Positions 38,554-52,849 of a stretch of DNA of 64,000 nt are shown piece by piece. The DNA is from Osedax fenrisi (Eukaryota; Annelida; Polychaeta; Sabellida; Siboglinidae). The stretch covers positions 3,178,343-3,242,342 of the forward strand of contig OZ025245.1 of assembly GCA_964019155.1 (NCBI GenBank), in the 5' to 3' direction. How positions within the stretch are numbered: position 1 is the first letter of the stretch; every line of letters begins with the position of its first letter. The notes beneath the pieces are model-generated. The model saw only the letters and a program-made list of their open reading frames with translations, was not told the origin of the DNA and searched no databases. The translations under genes were made by a program, and so were the position numbers.

Positions 38554-38554
<1 letters not shown>
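37673..38554 (+). mobile_element. 882-bp TA-flanked TIR element with TGTCCGTATT motifs
   Basis: Left end GGGGAAAGTAACCTAATACG; right end complement GGTGAAAGTAACCGAATACA. TA lies outside both ends (37671-37672 and 38555-38556). GTGTCCGTATT and its complement recur internally near 37835, 37858, 37885, 38165 and 38190. This is the same architecture as 11448-12580 with a different internal motif. No transposase frame. Confidence 0.8.
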
Positions 38555-38556
<2 letters not shown>

Positions 38557-38595
<39 letters not shown>

Positions 38596-38687
38596 GGTAA
38601 ACAGGTAAACGACTAGATTCAGGTAAACGACTAGATAAGTATTGCGCTTCTTCGATTACCATGGTCATGCCTAAATTCTGATATTAT

Positions 38688-38745
<58 letters not shown>

Positions 38746-38802
38746 ACATGTATATACCCTATATTCTATATACATAAATTTCAAATAATGTACCCACTAT
38801 AC

Positions 38803-38833
<31 letters not shown>

Positions 38834-39420
38834 GCACAAACAATATTAGATAAATTATCAGTACTTCTCATAAGACTATAGTTATGCGTATACTTACCTA
38901 CATACATATATGTATATATTTAGGTAGTATTCATGAATAACTTGACAATTATGCATAGTAATAACAGTATAACATAACAGTATAACATAACAGTATAACA
39001 TAACTATAATACACCTATAGGTATGTATTACAACTGCATGTATTACAGGCACCATACCTGTATACGCTATATCATGCACTATTAACTATAGACATGTATA
39101 TGTGACATAGACCTCTACGGATTACATATGATGTTTGTACCCCCTTTACCCCCATTACACCCACCCTTCCTAGCACTTGTTTAATCCATAGCTATGTATG
39201 AAGCGTCAGAGTGTCAATTCACATAAAACTATTGATATTATATAAAATAATCTTTAAAATATTGATAAAATATTTGTTTACATAATATCTTTAGTGTTTT
39301 TCTATAAAATTGGTATTTCATTTTAGTATTACATTTTATTTATGAAATTAAATTTAATAGTATATTAAATCAATATATGCTGCTATTTTATTTATGAAAT
39401 TAAATTTAATAATATATTAA
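38557..39420. other. AT-rich stretch with TA tracts
   Basis: (TA)n at 38692-38740 and 38802-38833, and a triplicated CAGTATAACATAA (38963-39004). No gene seen. Confidence 0.5.
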
Positions 39421-39600
39421 ATCATTATATCTAGTATAAAATACAAAATAGTATATGTATTTAATAAATATGAGGAATCAACAGTAAAGTTTTCTTTTTT
39501 AAATAAATATATCATTATATCTAGTATAAAATACAAAATAGTATATGTATTTAATAAATATGAGGAATCAACAGTAAAGTTTTCTTTTTTAAATAAATAT
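39421..39600 (+). repeat. 90-bp perfect tandem duplication
   Basis: The 90 bp from ATCATTATATCTAGTATAAA at 39421 are repeated from 39511 with no visible change. The duplicated open frame (ENFTVDSSYLLNTYTI twice) is a product of this. Confidence 0.95.
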
Positions 39601-40233
39601 ATGCTGCCATACAAAAACTATCTCCTTAAGGGTGACAATACAAATTTACAACAACAAATAAATTATTAATTTTATAGTAGATGATATTTTTTAAATATAA
39701 AATATTTACTTTAAAATTATATATAAATTATATATTTATTTAAAAAAAACTCTTAGGAGTTCGTTTATTTTTATATTTTAATTTTATTTTTAAATATCAA
39801 AATTTATTATCTAAATAATGATATATAACATGTTATTTAAAAGTAAAAATAAGTATAATAAATTTGAATGTTAAAATATCAGCTCATCAAAAAAAAACAA
39901 TATAAAAGTAAAACTTTAGGAATCTATATATTTCTGAACATTTTAATCGTTTTTTCACTTTTTTCAATTCCCCTCAATGTTGAACCTTTTGATGAATCTT
40001 TATAACATTTTCTGAGTATATATAATATATTATTAATAATATATTAAATGATTAAAATATATTCATAAATCCTATAGATACATATATATTACATAGTATC
40101 ATATACTCGTTGTCTTCATCTTACCATCATCTAATAATAGAGTCACTATTTAACTTTTATATATATGAATACTATCTATATAATAAAATAAAATGTTATA
40201 AATATACAATATTTAAAAGAGATGATTATAGTA
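39601..40233. other. AT-rich stretch
   Basis: No feature recognised. Confidence 0.5.
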
Positions 40234-40660
40234 GGGGAATTATGTCTAATACGGGCCAGTGTGTAATACGGGCCACTGCGATATCTCAGTAACTATTGTT
40301 CAAATCAAAAAAAAATATATACAAGATTTATTCAGTATCATATTTCTATTAATAAGGGATATTTTTTATTTTAATATTTGCATTTATATTTCTAATATTG
40401 ATCATTATATCAACAAATAGTTTACAAATGAAAATTTACTAAATAATTATTTATTTATCCACCAATTTCGTTAATAAATCTAACATTAATTAAATAATTC
40501 AAAGCACAATTGGAAAGATTAATTAAATACGAAGAATATAAATATATACAATCGACTTTATATTCAATATTAAGTGCGTGGGGGGGTCATTTAACAGGTG
40601 TATCAAATGTTTGCAATACGGGCCACCTAATGTTAGCAATACGGGCCACATGACCAATGA
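40234..40660 (+). mobile_element. partial TA-flanked element with AATACGGGCCA motifs
   Basis: Starts GGGGAATTATGTCTAATACG after a TA. AATACGGGCCA recurs at about 40249, 40266, 40616 and 40637. The matching right terminus is not found, so the element is truncated or its end is decayed. Third member of the architecture seen at 11448 and 37673. Confidence 0.55.
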
Positions 40661-41167
40661 AAATGCTTGATTCTAGATTACTATTTTATAATATCATATC
40701 ACTGAAATAAAATCTAATATAAGTGCGTGCGACATCGTTCGTATATTCATACCATAGATATAAAGAAAGTTTCTTTATATCGAATATTCATATATGCGTT
40801 TATTGATAGATCGAACTATTATGAGAGTGGTTATAATGAATGTGTACATTATTATCATAGAAATTACAATTAGGTATTCTAATATATATGATTATTACAC
40901 TGTATGTATGCGTATTCACGTTAATATATACATACACATATACACTGTATACGCATATACTCATATACGAATATCCATATGTATTGATATATAAAGGCAT
41001 ATTATATGTTTAAATATATATGCATTTATAATATTGTACATATATTTGAATATATGAGAGATAATATGTGTAATCGTATATATATATATATACGATTGTA
41101 TTATATATATATAACCAAATATGTATACGCATAGATACATGCTCATATAAATATATATATATATACT

Positions 41168-44165
41168 CTATCTCGCTCCACGACAAATGGGCCGTGGTGG
41201 TGGGGTAGGATTTATGATACGTAATGATTTTTACCTATCTCCATCCATTTCATTCCCCCCCTTTTCATATAGTGATTGTATTTCGCTGACTCTCAAGCTT
41301 CCTAACTTAACTCTACATCTTACCGTTATCTATCGTCCCCCAAAACCTGAAACCAGTTTATTCTTTGATGAATTTCATGATTTTATCCATAAACTTCCTT
41401 CATCTTCAACCTATCTACCAATAGTTCTTGGTGACTTAAACTATCACTATAATTCTCCCATCTATCCCCATGGTGACTTTAAACTCCTAACTGAGTCTCT
41501 TTCCTTGTGCCAACATATATCATTTCCTACCCATTCTAGTGGCAATACACTTGATATGATATTTACACCCCTATCCAGTCCTCTTATTAGATGTATAAAC
41601 CCTAACTCCTTTCAAAAAATTGAACTACTAACTGATCATTTTATTATTGAATTCTCTATAAATCTAAAATTCACAAATATTAAACGAAAACGTATTACAT
41701 ATAGAGATGTTAAGTCTATCGACCTACCAAGATTTGTAAACAATATCAAAACTGAGATCTCTTCTTCAACTTCCCTCTGTCCGGTACTCCTAAACTCCAC
41801 TCTCCTAAATAGTATCAATATACATGCACCTACAAAAACTACATTAATTACCGACCGCCCTTTTTCTCCCTGGTTCTCCCACGAACTTTTCATCTTCAAG
41901 AAGAGTGTTCGAAAATTTGAGAAGAAATTTCTTAAAAATCCTTCTACTGAAACTAAATTAGCACTATCACTAGCTAGAAAAAATTACAAATCTACTATAT
42001 CTCGTTCAAAATCTATCTATTATAATAAAAAGATAGCATTGATATCCTCCAATCCTCGCAAATTATTTAAAATAGCAAATAAAATTCTCTCTCCTCCAGA
42101 TGAAAAAATCCTCCCCATTTTACCTAACACGTCAAATTTTCAACTGTGTTCTCTTTTTGAAAAATTCTTTAACCATAAAATTGCAAGCATTAATAATATT
42201 ATTTGCGCATCTACTCAACTCATACTCAATCCTACCATATATATTACCCATCATATTGACTCATTAAGTACATTCACTATTCCTTCACTGTATGAAGTAA
42301 ATGACCTACTCATGAAATCTCACTGTACCTCCCCCACTGATCCCCTACCTTTATCATTATATCACAAACTTTCACCCTTATTTTCTCCTATTTTCTTGGA
42401 TATTATTGCGAACTCACTAAACTCTGGCCAAGTTTCACCCTGTCTCAAGACTGCCATAATATCCCCTATTCTAAAAAAACAAAACTTAGACCCAAACTCA
42501 TTTAGCAATTATCGCCCGATCTCCCACCTACCCTTATTAAGTAAAATATTAGAAAGAATTGTTTCCAAACAACTCATAGCCCATGTAAATAAAAATAATC
42601 TTTTCGACCCGTTTCAAAGCGCTTTTCGTAAGGGTCATTCAACCGAAACAGCTCTCCTACGTATTACTGACACTATATTATCTACCTTAAATAGCAACAC
42701 GTGTTGCCAGCTAATCCTACTTGATCTATCATCTGCTTTTGATACCCTGGACCATAACATATTAATCTCGCGACTTACTTTAATGGGTATATCTGGCTTA
42801 GCATTAAAATGGTTTACTTCATATCTCACTAACAGGAATATCTCTATTATGATTGACAAATCTTACTCGCCTCTTTCTCCTCTTAACCACGGTATTCCCC
42901 AAGGATCTGTTCTAGGTCCATCCCTCTTTTCTATTTATATCCGCCCTATTGCTGATCTAATTAAGAAATTTCCAAATATCCACTACCATATTTTTGCTGA
43001 TGATATCCAACTGTTTACCTTTTTCCCTATAAATTCTCATAATACCATTAACTCTGAATTAATCGAGTGTGCTAACTCCATAAGATTATGGCTCCTCTCC
43101 AATAAACTACTAATTAATTCCTCTAAGACTACTGTACTTAACATATCTACTTCTGAAACTTCCTTTCCAAACTTTACTCTAAATAACATGATTATTTCTC
43201 CTTCTCATTCCTCCAAAAACCTAGGATTAGTATTTGATGACAAATTATCATTTAAGAATCACATATCATCCATTACAAAATCATCCAACTTTCATCTCTT
43301 CAGAATTAAAAAAATACGGACATCACTTTCCAGAAACCTTACTAAAACTCTAATTAATGCTCTTGTACTTTCACGTATTGACTACTATTCTTCCCTACTG
43401 AATTTACTTCCTGCTAAAGCTACTGCTCCACTTAATCGGATTATCCGTTCCTCAATACGTACTACTTACTGTTTAACTCGACTGGATCACTCTACTACAA
43501 CATCTCATCAATCATCTCGTATGTGGCTACCATTCTCCCTCAGGTGTAAATTACGTATACTATCTATAATCCATAAATCAATATATTCTTTTACCCCTAG
43601 CTATATCTCTGATCTAATTAAAAAACGTACTATATTATCTTCTCTTCGTTACCAAAATGCTCCTCTACTTATCTCCCAGAACTCTAGTAAAACTTCCCTA
43701 AATTCTAGAGCTTTTAAAAATTCCGGTCCAACTCTATGGAATTCCCTCCCTCCTACCATTCGTTCTATTAGATCCCACAAAAGATTTATAAATCTTACTT
43801 CTTCTTTTCTCTCTACCCATAATCATTAAATCATCCAACTTATTATTTGTATCCGTGTTATATTAAATTTATATCATTATTAAATCGTTATTGTATTATT
43901 ATTATCTTATTATTATATAACACTATACTATATCAATGCAGTCTGTAGTATATACAACTACACCATATCAATGCAGACTGTAGTATATAATAGTCCTTTA
44001 TATTGTTTATTATTGTTTTTCCGTTGTATATTGAATGTATATTATTATCAAATTATTATCGTATTACTATTATTTTATTATTATTTTCTTCCCGCACGAG
44101 CGAAGGGGTCTACATGACCCTATTTTAGTGCTAATAAACTCGATATCATCATCATCATCATCATA
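41168..44165 (+). mobile_element. CR1/L2-type LINE, 5'-truncated
   Basis: Body joins (TA)n-rich DNA at its 5' end inside the endonuclease domain, then ORF2, a 3' UTR of about 310 bp and a 3' tail of (ATC)n at about 44146-44163. 5' truncation and a microsatellite-like tail instead of poly(A) are usual for CR1/L2. The 3' part of this UTR is also the left end of the tandem duplication at 44096. Confidence 0.9.
41187..43829 (+). CDS. LINE ORF2: partial endonuclease and reverse transcriptase
   Basis: Nicks target DNA and reverse transcribes the element RNA in place. The 880-codon frame begins in the middle of the AP-like endonuclease (RGGGVGFMI near residue 3, YRPP near 50, GDLN near 86, SSGNTLDMIF near 117, LTDHF near 148). 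The frame is open upstream of the first ATG, so that ATG is not a natural start. RT follows: NYRPISHLPLLSKILERIV (about 445), LLDLSSAFDTLDH (510), GIPQGSVLGPSLF (568), catalytic FADD (604), NLGLVFDDKLSF (about 682), and the C-terminal LWNSLPP (850). RT is uninterrupted, so the copy is young, but it lacks ORF1 and the N-terminal endonuclease and could not move alone. Confidence 0.92.
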   Translation: MGRGGGVGFMIRNDFYLSPSISFPPFSYSDCISLTLKLPNLTLHLTVIYRPPKPETSLFFDEFHDFIHKLPSSSTYLPIVLGDLNYHYNSPIYPHGDFKLLTESLSLCQHISFPTHSSGNTLDMIFTPLSSPLIRCINPNSFQKIELLTDHFIIEFSINLKFTNIKRKRITYRDVKSIDLPRFVNNIKTEISSSTSLCPVLLNSTLLNSINIHAPTKTTLITDRPFSPWFSHELFIFKKSVRKFEKKFLKNPSTETKLALSLARKNYKSTISRSKSIYYNKKIALISSNPRKLFKIANKILSPPDEKILPILPNTSNFQLCSLFEKFFNHKIASINNIICASTQLILNPTIYITHHIDSLSTFTIPSLYEVNDLLMKSHCTSPTDPLPLSLYHKLSPLFSPIFLDIIANSLNSGQVSPCLKTAIISPILKKQNLDPNSFSNYRPISHLPLLSKILERIVSKQLIAHVNKNNLFDPFQSAFRKGHSTETALLRITDTILSTLNSNTCCQLILLDLSSAFDTLDHNILISRLTLMGISGLALKWFTSYLTNRNISIMIDKSYSPLSPLNHGIPQGSVLGPSLFSIYIRPIADLIKKFPNIHYHIFADDIQLFTFFPINSHNTINSELIECANSIRLWLLSNKLLINSSKTTVLNISTSETSFPNFTLNNMIISPSHSSKNLGLVFDDKLSFKNHISSITKSSNFHLFRIKKIRTSLSRNLTKTLINALVLSRIDYYSSLLNLLPAKATAPLNRIIRSSIRTTYCLTRLDHSTTTSHQSSRMWLPFSLRCKLRILSIIHKSIYSFTPSYISDLIKKRTILSSLRYQNAPLLISQNSSKTSLNSRAFKNSGPTLWNSLPPTIRSIRSHKRFINLTSSFLSTHNH

Positions 44166-44650
44166 TATATATATATATATAACTTTTGTAAATGTGATGT
44201 TATTTATAATTATGTCAGTGTATCAATTTGAATATTAAATAATAAAATCATAATTGGTATCTATAGATATCTATAATTATCGATTATAATCGATAAATAT
44301 TATATTGAAATATAATTGATATAATATAATAGGTATATATAATGATATAATATAATATAATAGTATTTAATAAGTAATATAATAAGTATTAAAGCATAAT
44401 GTACATTTTAATATACAGTATAATTAATATTATCTAAAATTAGTGAGATCGGAAATTATTGTTAGCTCATCGAGATGGCATACACTATATATCTAGCGAG
44501 GCAGCAATTATATTTAAATGCATTGTTTGTTTATAATATAATTGTGAAAGAAAGTCGTATACGTAGATCTATAACCTTGTAACCTTGTAACCAATTTGTT
44601 TAGACACTGCGATCAACATCAGTAATGAGTTTTCGGCGGTGTATCGTATA

Positions 44651-45819
44651 TTAATTATTATAAGCTATATTAAATAGATGTGTTTTCAATTTGACTTTAA
44701 AGGTGTGGTCAGAAACTATAGATCTAATTGAGTGAGGTAGGGAGTTCCATAGTTTAGGTGATATCATATCATAATATATATTATAGAAAAAGAAGATTCC
44801 TATTTTTTATTTAGTGATAAAGTTATTGGTATATTTAGTTTGTAATTATGTATTGTTCGTTGTGGTCGGGATGACTTGTAGTTCGTAAGTAGTTCAGTAA
44901 GATAGTCAGGTTTATTATTATGGGTGGCATGGTGGGTCAGTAGGAGTACTTTGTATTGTATGCGGTAAGGGATGGGTAGCCAGTGAATGGATTTCATATA
45001 AGGTGTGATATGTTGTCTTGAGTATTTTTTTATCCTGAAAATGGTTTTGATGGCTCTATATTGTAATTTAGTGAGCATTTTGATAGTATGTGCTGGGAGT
45101 GAATTTAAAGTAGAGTTACAGTAGTCAAGTCGGGGCAGTATTAAGTAAGTAACTAGTAGTTTGGCAAGTTCAGTAGTTATAGAAGGTCTAATAAGTCGGA
45201 TAGTATGTAAGGTGTAATTAATGGACTTCGATATATTAGTTATATGTGGTAGATAAGACAGCTTTTGGTCAAGTGTGAGGCCGAGGTTTTTAGCTTGGTT
45301 ATAGTATTCTATAATATGATTATTAATAATAATAGGTGGTATGGAATGATGTCCTGGGGATGTATTTATTAATAAAGCTTTTGTTTTAAGGCTATTCAAT
45401 AGTAGGGAGTTATTTGAAAACCATTTACTAATGTCATTAATGCATTTATTTATAGTATTTATGTTATTGATTGGGTCAGGTAAATTACAGTATAGCTGAA
45501 AGTCATCCGCATATGAGTGAAAGTGTATATCGGGGTATTCGTCAAGTAAGTAAAGTAAAGGGGAAATATATATATTAAAGAGAATTTGACCTAAAACAGA
45601 ACCTTGGGGTACACCATGAGTTGTGTGGCGGGGTTCTGTTATGGCGTTATCTATACATATAGAAAAGGATCTGTTAATTAGGTAGGATGTAAACCAACTA
45701 AGGACAGAATCTTTAATACCAATGTTCTCTAATCTTCGAATAAGAATATTATGGTCTAACGTATCGAAAGCCGACGACAAGTCAAGTAGAATCAATATAG
45801 ATGTTACAATGTATTTCAT
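44651..45819 (-). pseudogene. LINE ORF2 3' fragment (CR1/L2-type RT), unit 1
   Basis: Minus-strand frame begins at RT motif A (LILLDLSSAFDTLDH, preceded by about seven unrelated codons) and continues with GVPQGSVLGQILF, the catalytic YADDFQLY, NLGLTLDQKLSY and HWLPIPYRI. It stops at 44800 after SLNKK, but the typical C-terminus (LWNSLPHSIRSI ... LKTHLFNIAYNN) continues in another frame to 44651, so one frameshift lies between 44770 and 44810. Endonuclease, RT fingers and ORF1 are absent: a 5'-truncated dead copy of a family different from the LINE at 41168. Confidence 0.88.
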
Positions 45820-46656
45820 TTGAAGTAATTATAATATGAATTACTGATTTATTAATGTGTGTATTAATAATATATAATGTACACAATGTATTATTGTTTC
45901 ACATATTATAAACCATATGTTTGGTAAATAGTTTATGTTAACAATTATATGTTTATGATTATATGATATTATTTATAATACATAATTAATAATAATTATA
46001 TATATATATATATTTGTCAATAAATAATGAATGTTATCTCATTCCTAATTTCCATTCATTATTATATGATTTTATATCATATTATTCTACATATAGGTTG
46101 TATATATTTTCACCGTTACATTAATTTCCTAAGTCAGTTGATAGAAAATAATTATAAAATATGACATAGTCTCTAGAAACACATAGGTATGAATGTTTAC
46201 ATTATTCATAATAGTATACGTCATATAGAACAATTAAAGTTACGCTCTATCGATATTCTATAGAATTTATTAAATTGTATTGTTCAATTTTGTCATTGTT
46301 ATTTCTATTTTATTTATTTCATCTAACTTAATGTAGGTTATAATATAATTAGATTATAATATTTATATATTGCTCAATTTTTTAACAATATTTTTGTTTA
46401 TTCATATACATTTTTGTTATATTTATTTATCGACATTTTCTTTTATTATTTATTTTATATTTTATACACCATTTTCAAATGTATTCAGTGAATAATATTC
46501 ACTAATACAAAACATATTTAATTAATTATTAAATTAGGTTATATTTTTAGTTTATATTTTTTAATTATATTTTAATATTGTTAAATTCGCTATATCCTGC
46601 ATACTGTACAATATATATAGACATATATAATGCATCGTAATATTATTAATGTATAG

Positions 46657-46688
<32 letters not shown>

Positions 46689-46692
<4 letters not shown>

Positions 46693-46732
46693 GTGTGCCT
46701 AACGCCGTTCGATATACAGGCACACATTATAA
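46689..46732. repeat. hairpin-forming inverted repeat
   Basis: TTATGTGTGCCT, a 17-nt loop containing CGCCGTTCG, then AGGCACACATTATAA. Repeated in unit 2 near 49553-49596. Confidence 0.6.
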
Positions 46733-46951
46733 CATATAGTTCAGTGAAAAGTTTTATTTTATATTTACAATTATAAATACTATTCTATTAATAATCAATA
46801 ATACAATTAAAATTCGCCATACAATTCAACATCTTATTATGCAATACATTTTGATTCATTTGATTTCTATAGAAATCGATATTTTTGTTATAAATATATT
46901 TTACATGTATCGTATATTTTAATATTACATTGATATTCATATTAATATAAT

Positions 46952-49512
46952 ACGAGCGAAGGGGTCTACATGACCCTATTTTAGTGCTAATAAACTCAAT
47001 ATCATCATCATCATCATCATATATATATATATATATAACTTTTGTAAATGTGATGTTATTTATAATTATGTCAGTGTATCAATTTGAATATTAAATAATA
47101 AAATCATAATTGGTATCTATAGATATCTATAATTATCGATTATAATCGATAAATATTATATTGAAATATAATTGATATAATATAATAGGTATATATAATG
47201 ATATAATATAATATAATAGTATTTAATAAGTAATATAATAAGTATTAAAGCATAATGTACATTTTAATATACAGTATAATTAATATTATCTAAAATTAGT
47301 GAGATCGGAAATTATTGTTAGCTCATCGAGATGGCATACACTATATATCTAGCGACGCAGCAATTATATTTAAATGCATTGTTTGTTTATAATATAATTG
47401 TGAAAGAAAGTCGTATACGTAGATCTATAACCTTGTAACCTTGTAACCAATTTGTTTAGACACTGCGATCAACATCAGTAATGAGTTTTCGGCGGTGTAT
47501 CGTATATTAATTATTATAAGCTATATTAAATAGATGTGTTTTCAATTTGACTTTAAAGGTGTGGTCAGAAACTATAGATCTAATTGAGTGAGGTAGGGAG
47601 TTCCATAGTTTAGGTGATATCATATCATAATATATATTATAGAAAAAGAAGATTCCTATTTTTTATTTAGTGATAAAGTTATTGGTATATTTAGTTTGTA
47701 ATTATGTATTGTTCGTTGTGGTCGGGATGACTTGTAGTTCGTAAGTAGTTCAGTAAGATAGTCAGGTTTATTATTATGGGTGGCATGGTGGGTCAGTAGG
47801 AGTACTTTGTATTGTATGCGGTAAGGGATGGGTAGCCAGTGAATGGATTTCATATAAGGTGTGATATGTTGTCTTGAGTATTTTTTTATCCTGAAAATGG
47901 TTTTGATGGCTCTATATTGTAATTTAGTGAGCATTTTGATAGTATGTGCTGGGAGTGAATTTAAAGTAGAGTTACAGTAGTCAAGTCGGGGCAGTATTAA
48001 GTAAGTAACTAGTAGTTTGGCAAGTTCAGTAGTTATAGAAGGTCTAATAAGTCGGATAGTATGTAAGGTGTAATTAATGGACTTCGATATATTAGTTATA
48101 TGTGGTAGATAAGACAGCTTTTGGTCAAGTGTGAGGCCGAGGTTTTTAGCTTGGTTATAGTATTCTATAATATGATTATTAATAATAATAGGTGGTATGG
48201 AATGATGTCCTGGGGATGTATTTATTAATAAAGCTTTTGTTTTAAGGCTATTCAATAGTAGGGAGTTATTTGAAAACCATTTACTAATGTCATTAATGCA
48301 TTTATTTATAGTATTTATGTTATTGATTGGGTCAGGTAAATTACAGTATAGCTGAAAGTCATCCGCATATGAGTGAAAGTGTATATCGGGGTATTCGTCA
48401 AGTAAGTAAAGTAAAGGGGAAATATATATATTAAAGAGAATTTGACCTAAAACAGAACCTTGGGGTACACCATGAGTTGTGTGGCGGGGTTCTGTTATGG
48501 CGTTATCTATACATATAGAAAAGGATCTGTTAATTAGGTAGGATGTAAACCAACTAAGGACAGAATCTTTAATACCAATGTTCTCTAATCTTCGAATAAG
48601 AATATTATGGTCTAACGTATCGAAAGCCGACGACAAGTCAAGTAGAATCAATATAGATGTTACAATGTATTTCATTTGAAGTAATTATAATATGAATTAC
48701 TGATTTATTAATGTGTGTATTAATAATATATAATGTACACAATGTATTATTGTTTCACATATTATAAACCATATGTTTGGTAAATAGTTTATGTTAACAA
48801 TTATATGTTTATGATTATATGATATTATTTATAATACATAATTAATAATAATTATATATATATATATATTTGTCAATAAATAATGAATGTTATCTCATTC
48901 CTAATTTCCATTCATTATTATATGATTTTATATCATATTATTCTACATATAGGTTGTATATATTTTCACCGTTACATTAATTTCCTAAGTCAGTTGATAG
49001 AAAATAATTATAAAATGTAACATAGTCTCTAGAAACACATAGGTATGAATGTTTACATTATTCATAATAGTATACGTCATATAGAACAATTAAAGTTACG
49101 CTCTATCGATATTCTATAGAATTTATTAAATTGTATTGTTCAATTTTGTCATTGTTATTTCTATTTTATTTATTTCATCTAACTTAATGTAGGTTATAAT
49201 ATAATTAGATTATAATATTTATATATTGCTCAATTTTTTAACAATATTTTTGTTTATTCATATACATTTTTGTTATATTTATTTATCGACATTTTCTTTT
49301 ATTATTTATTTTATATTTTATACACCATTTTCAAATGTATTCAGTGAATAATATTCACTAATACAAAACATATTTAATTAATTATTAAATTAGGTTATAT
49401 TTTTAGTTTATATTTTTTAATTATATTTTAATATTGTTAAATTCGCTATATCCTGCATACTGTACAATATATATAGACATATATAATGCATCGTAATATT
49501 ATTAATGTATAG

Positions 49513-49556
<44 letters not shown>

Positions 49557-49821
49557 GTGTGCCTAACGCCGTTCGATATACAGGCACACATTATAACATA
49601 TAGTTCAGTGAAAAGTTTTATTTTATATTTACAATTATAAATACTATTCTATTAATAATCAATAATACAATTAAAATTCGCCATACAATTCAACATCTTA
49701 TTATGCATTTTGATTATACATTTTGATTCATTTGATTTCTATAGAAATCGATATTTTTGTTATAAATATATTTTACATGTATCGTATATTTTAATATTAC
49801 ATTGATATTCATATTAATATA
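46952..49821 (+). repeat. 2,856-bp tandem duplication, unit 2
   Basis: Second copy, differing by a G/C change near 47353, a small change at about 49016, an expanded TA run at 49518-49552 and an 8-bp insertion-like difference near 49706. Confidence 0.95.
47507..48675 (-). pseudogene. LINE ORF2 3' fragment (CR1/L2-type RT), unit 2
   Basis: Identical at the protein level to 44651-45819, including the same stop after SLNKK and the same frameshifted C-terminus. The copy therefore arose by segmental duplication after inactivation, not by a new retrotransposition. Confidence 0.88.
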
Positions 49822-50279
49822 TTTATTATAAATATAACTTTATTAATGAAACATGTTCACCGAATACGTCTACACCAAATACCATCTAGGAACGCTAAAC
49901 AGTTCCTAGATGGTATTAGGTGTAGAAGTAGTATACATAATCACTTATCTATTAAGTATACACTCACAATATATTGATAATAATACATATTAATAATCGA
50001 TAATAAGATCATTTAATAATTATATTTCCGTATTAAATATATAACAAATATATTAATTATCATATTTTGTGTTCAAAAAATGAATTTAAATTTAAATAAA
50101 TTAATGAAAACTTTAAACAAATACAATACAATAAATATAATTAATTTTAAGATGTGTAGTTACTTGTATATATTTTAGGTTTAGATCAAATAATGTTTTT
50201 AAATAATAACCTAATACTACTTCAATATATCACCCTCGTATATTAAATATATAAACTACTAATAATATACATTCAATTA
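49822..50279. other. AT-rich stretch with a hairpin
   Basis: AT-rich sequence between the duplication and the (TAC)n array. Only the inverted repeat at 49870-49925 stands out. Confidence 0.6.
49870..49925. ncRNA. possible small-RNA hairpin (24-bp stem)
   Basis: CTACACCAAATACCATCTAG plus GAAC pairs with GTTCCTAGATGGTATTAGGTGTAG across an 8-nt GCTAAACA loop, with a single mismatch. The stem length is compatible with a small-RNA precursor, but the near-perfect pairing could also come from a short MITE. It can be read on either strand. Confidence 0.25.

Positions 50280-52849
<2,570 letters not shown>

Larger units (their letters stand above)
44096..46951 (+). repeat. 2,856-bp tandem duplication, unit 1
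   Basis: Starts within the 3' UTR of the preceding LINE (ACGAGCGAAGGGG) and ends at 46951, where the same sequence restarts. It contains the (ATC)n tail, AT-rich DNA, the broken minus-strand LINE and a hairpin at 46689. Units differ by a handful of substitutions and TA-length changes. Confidence 0.95.
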
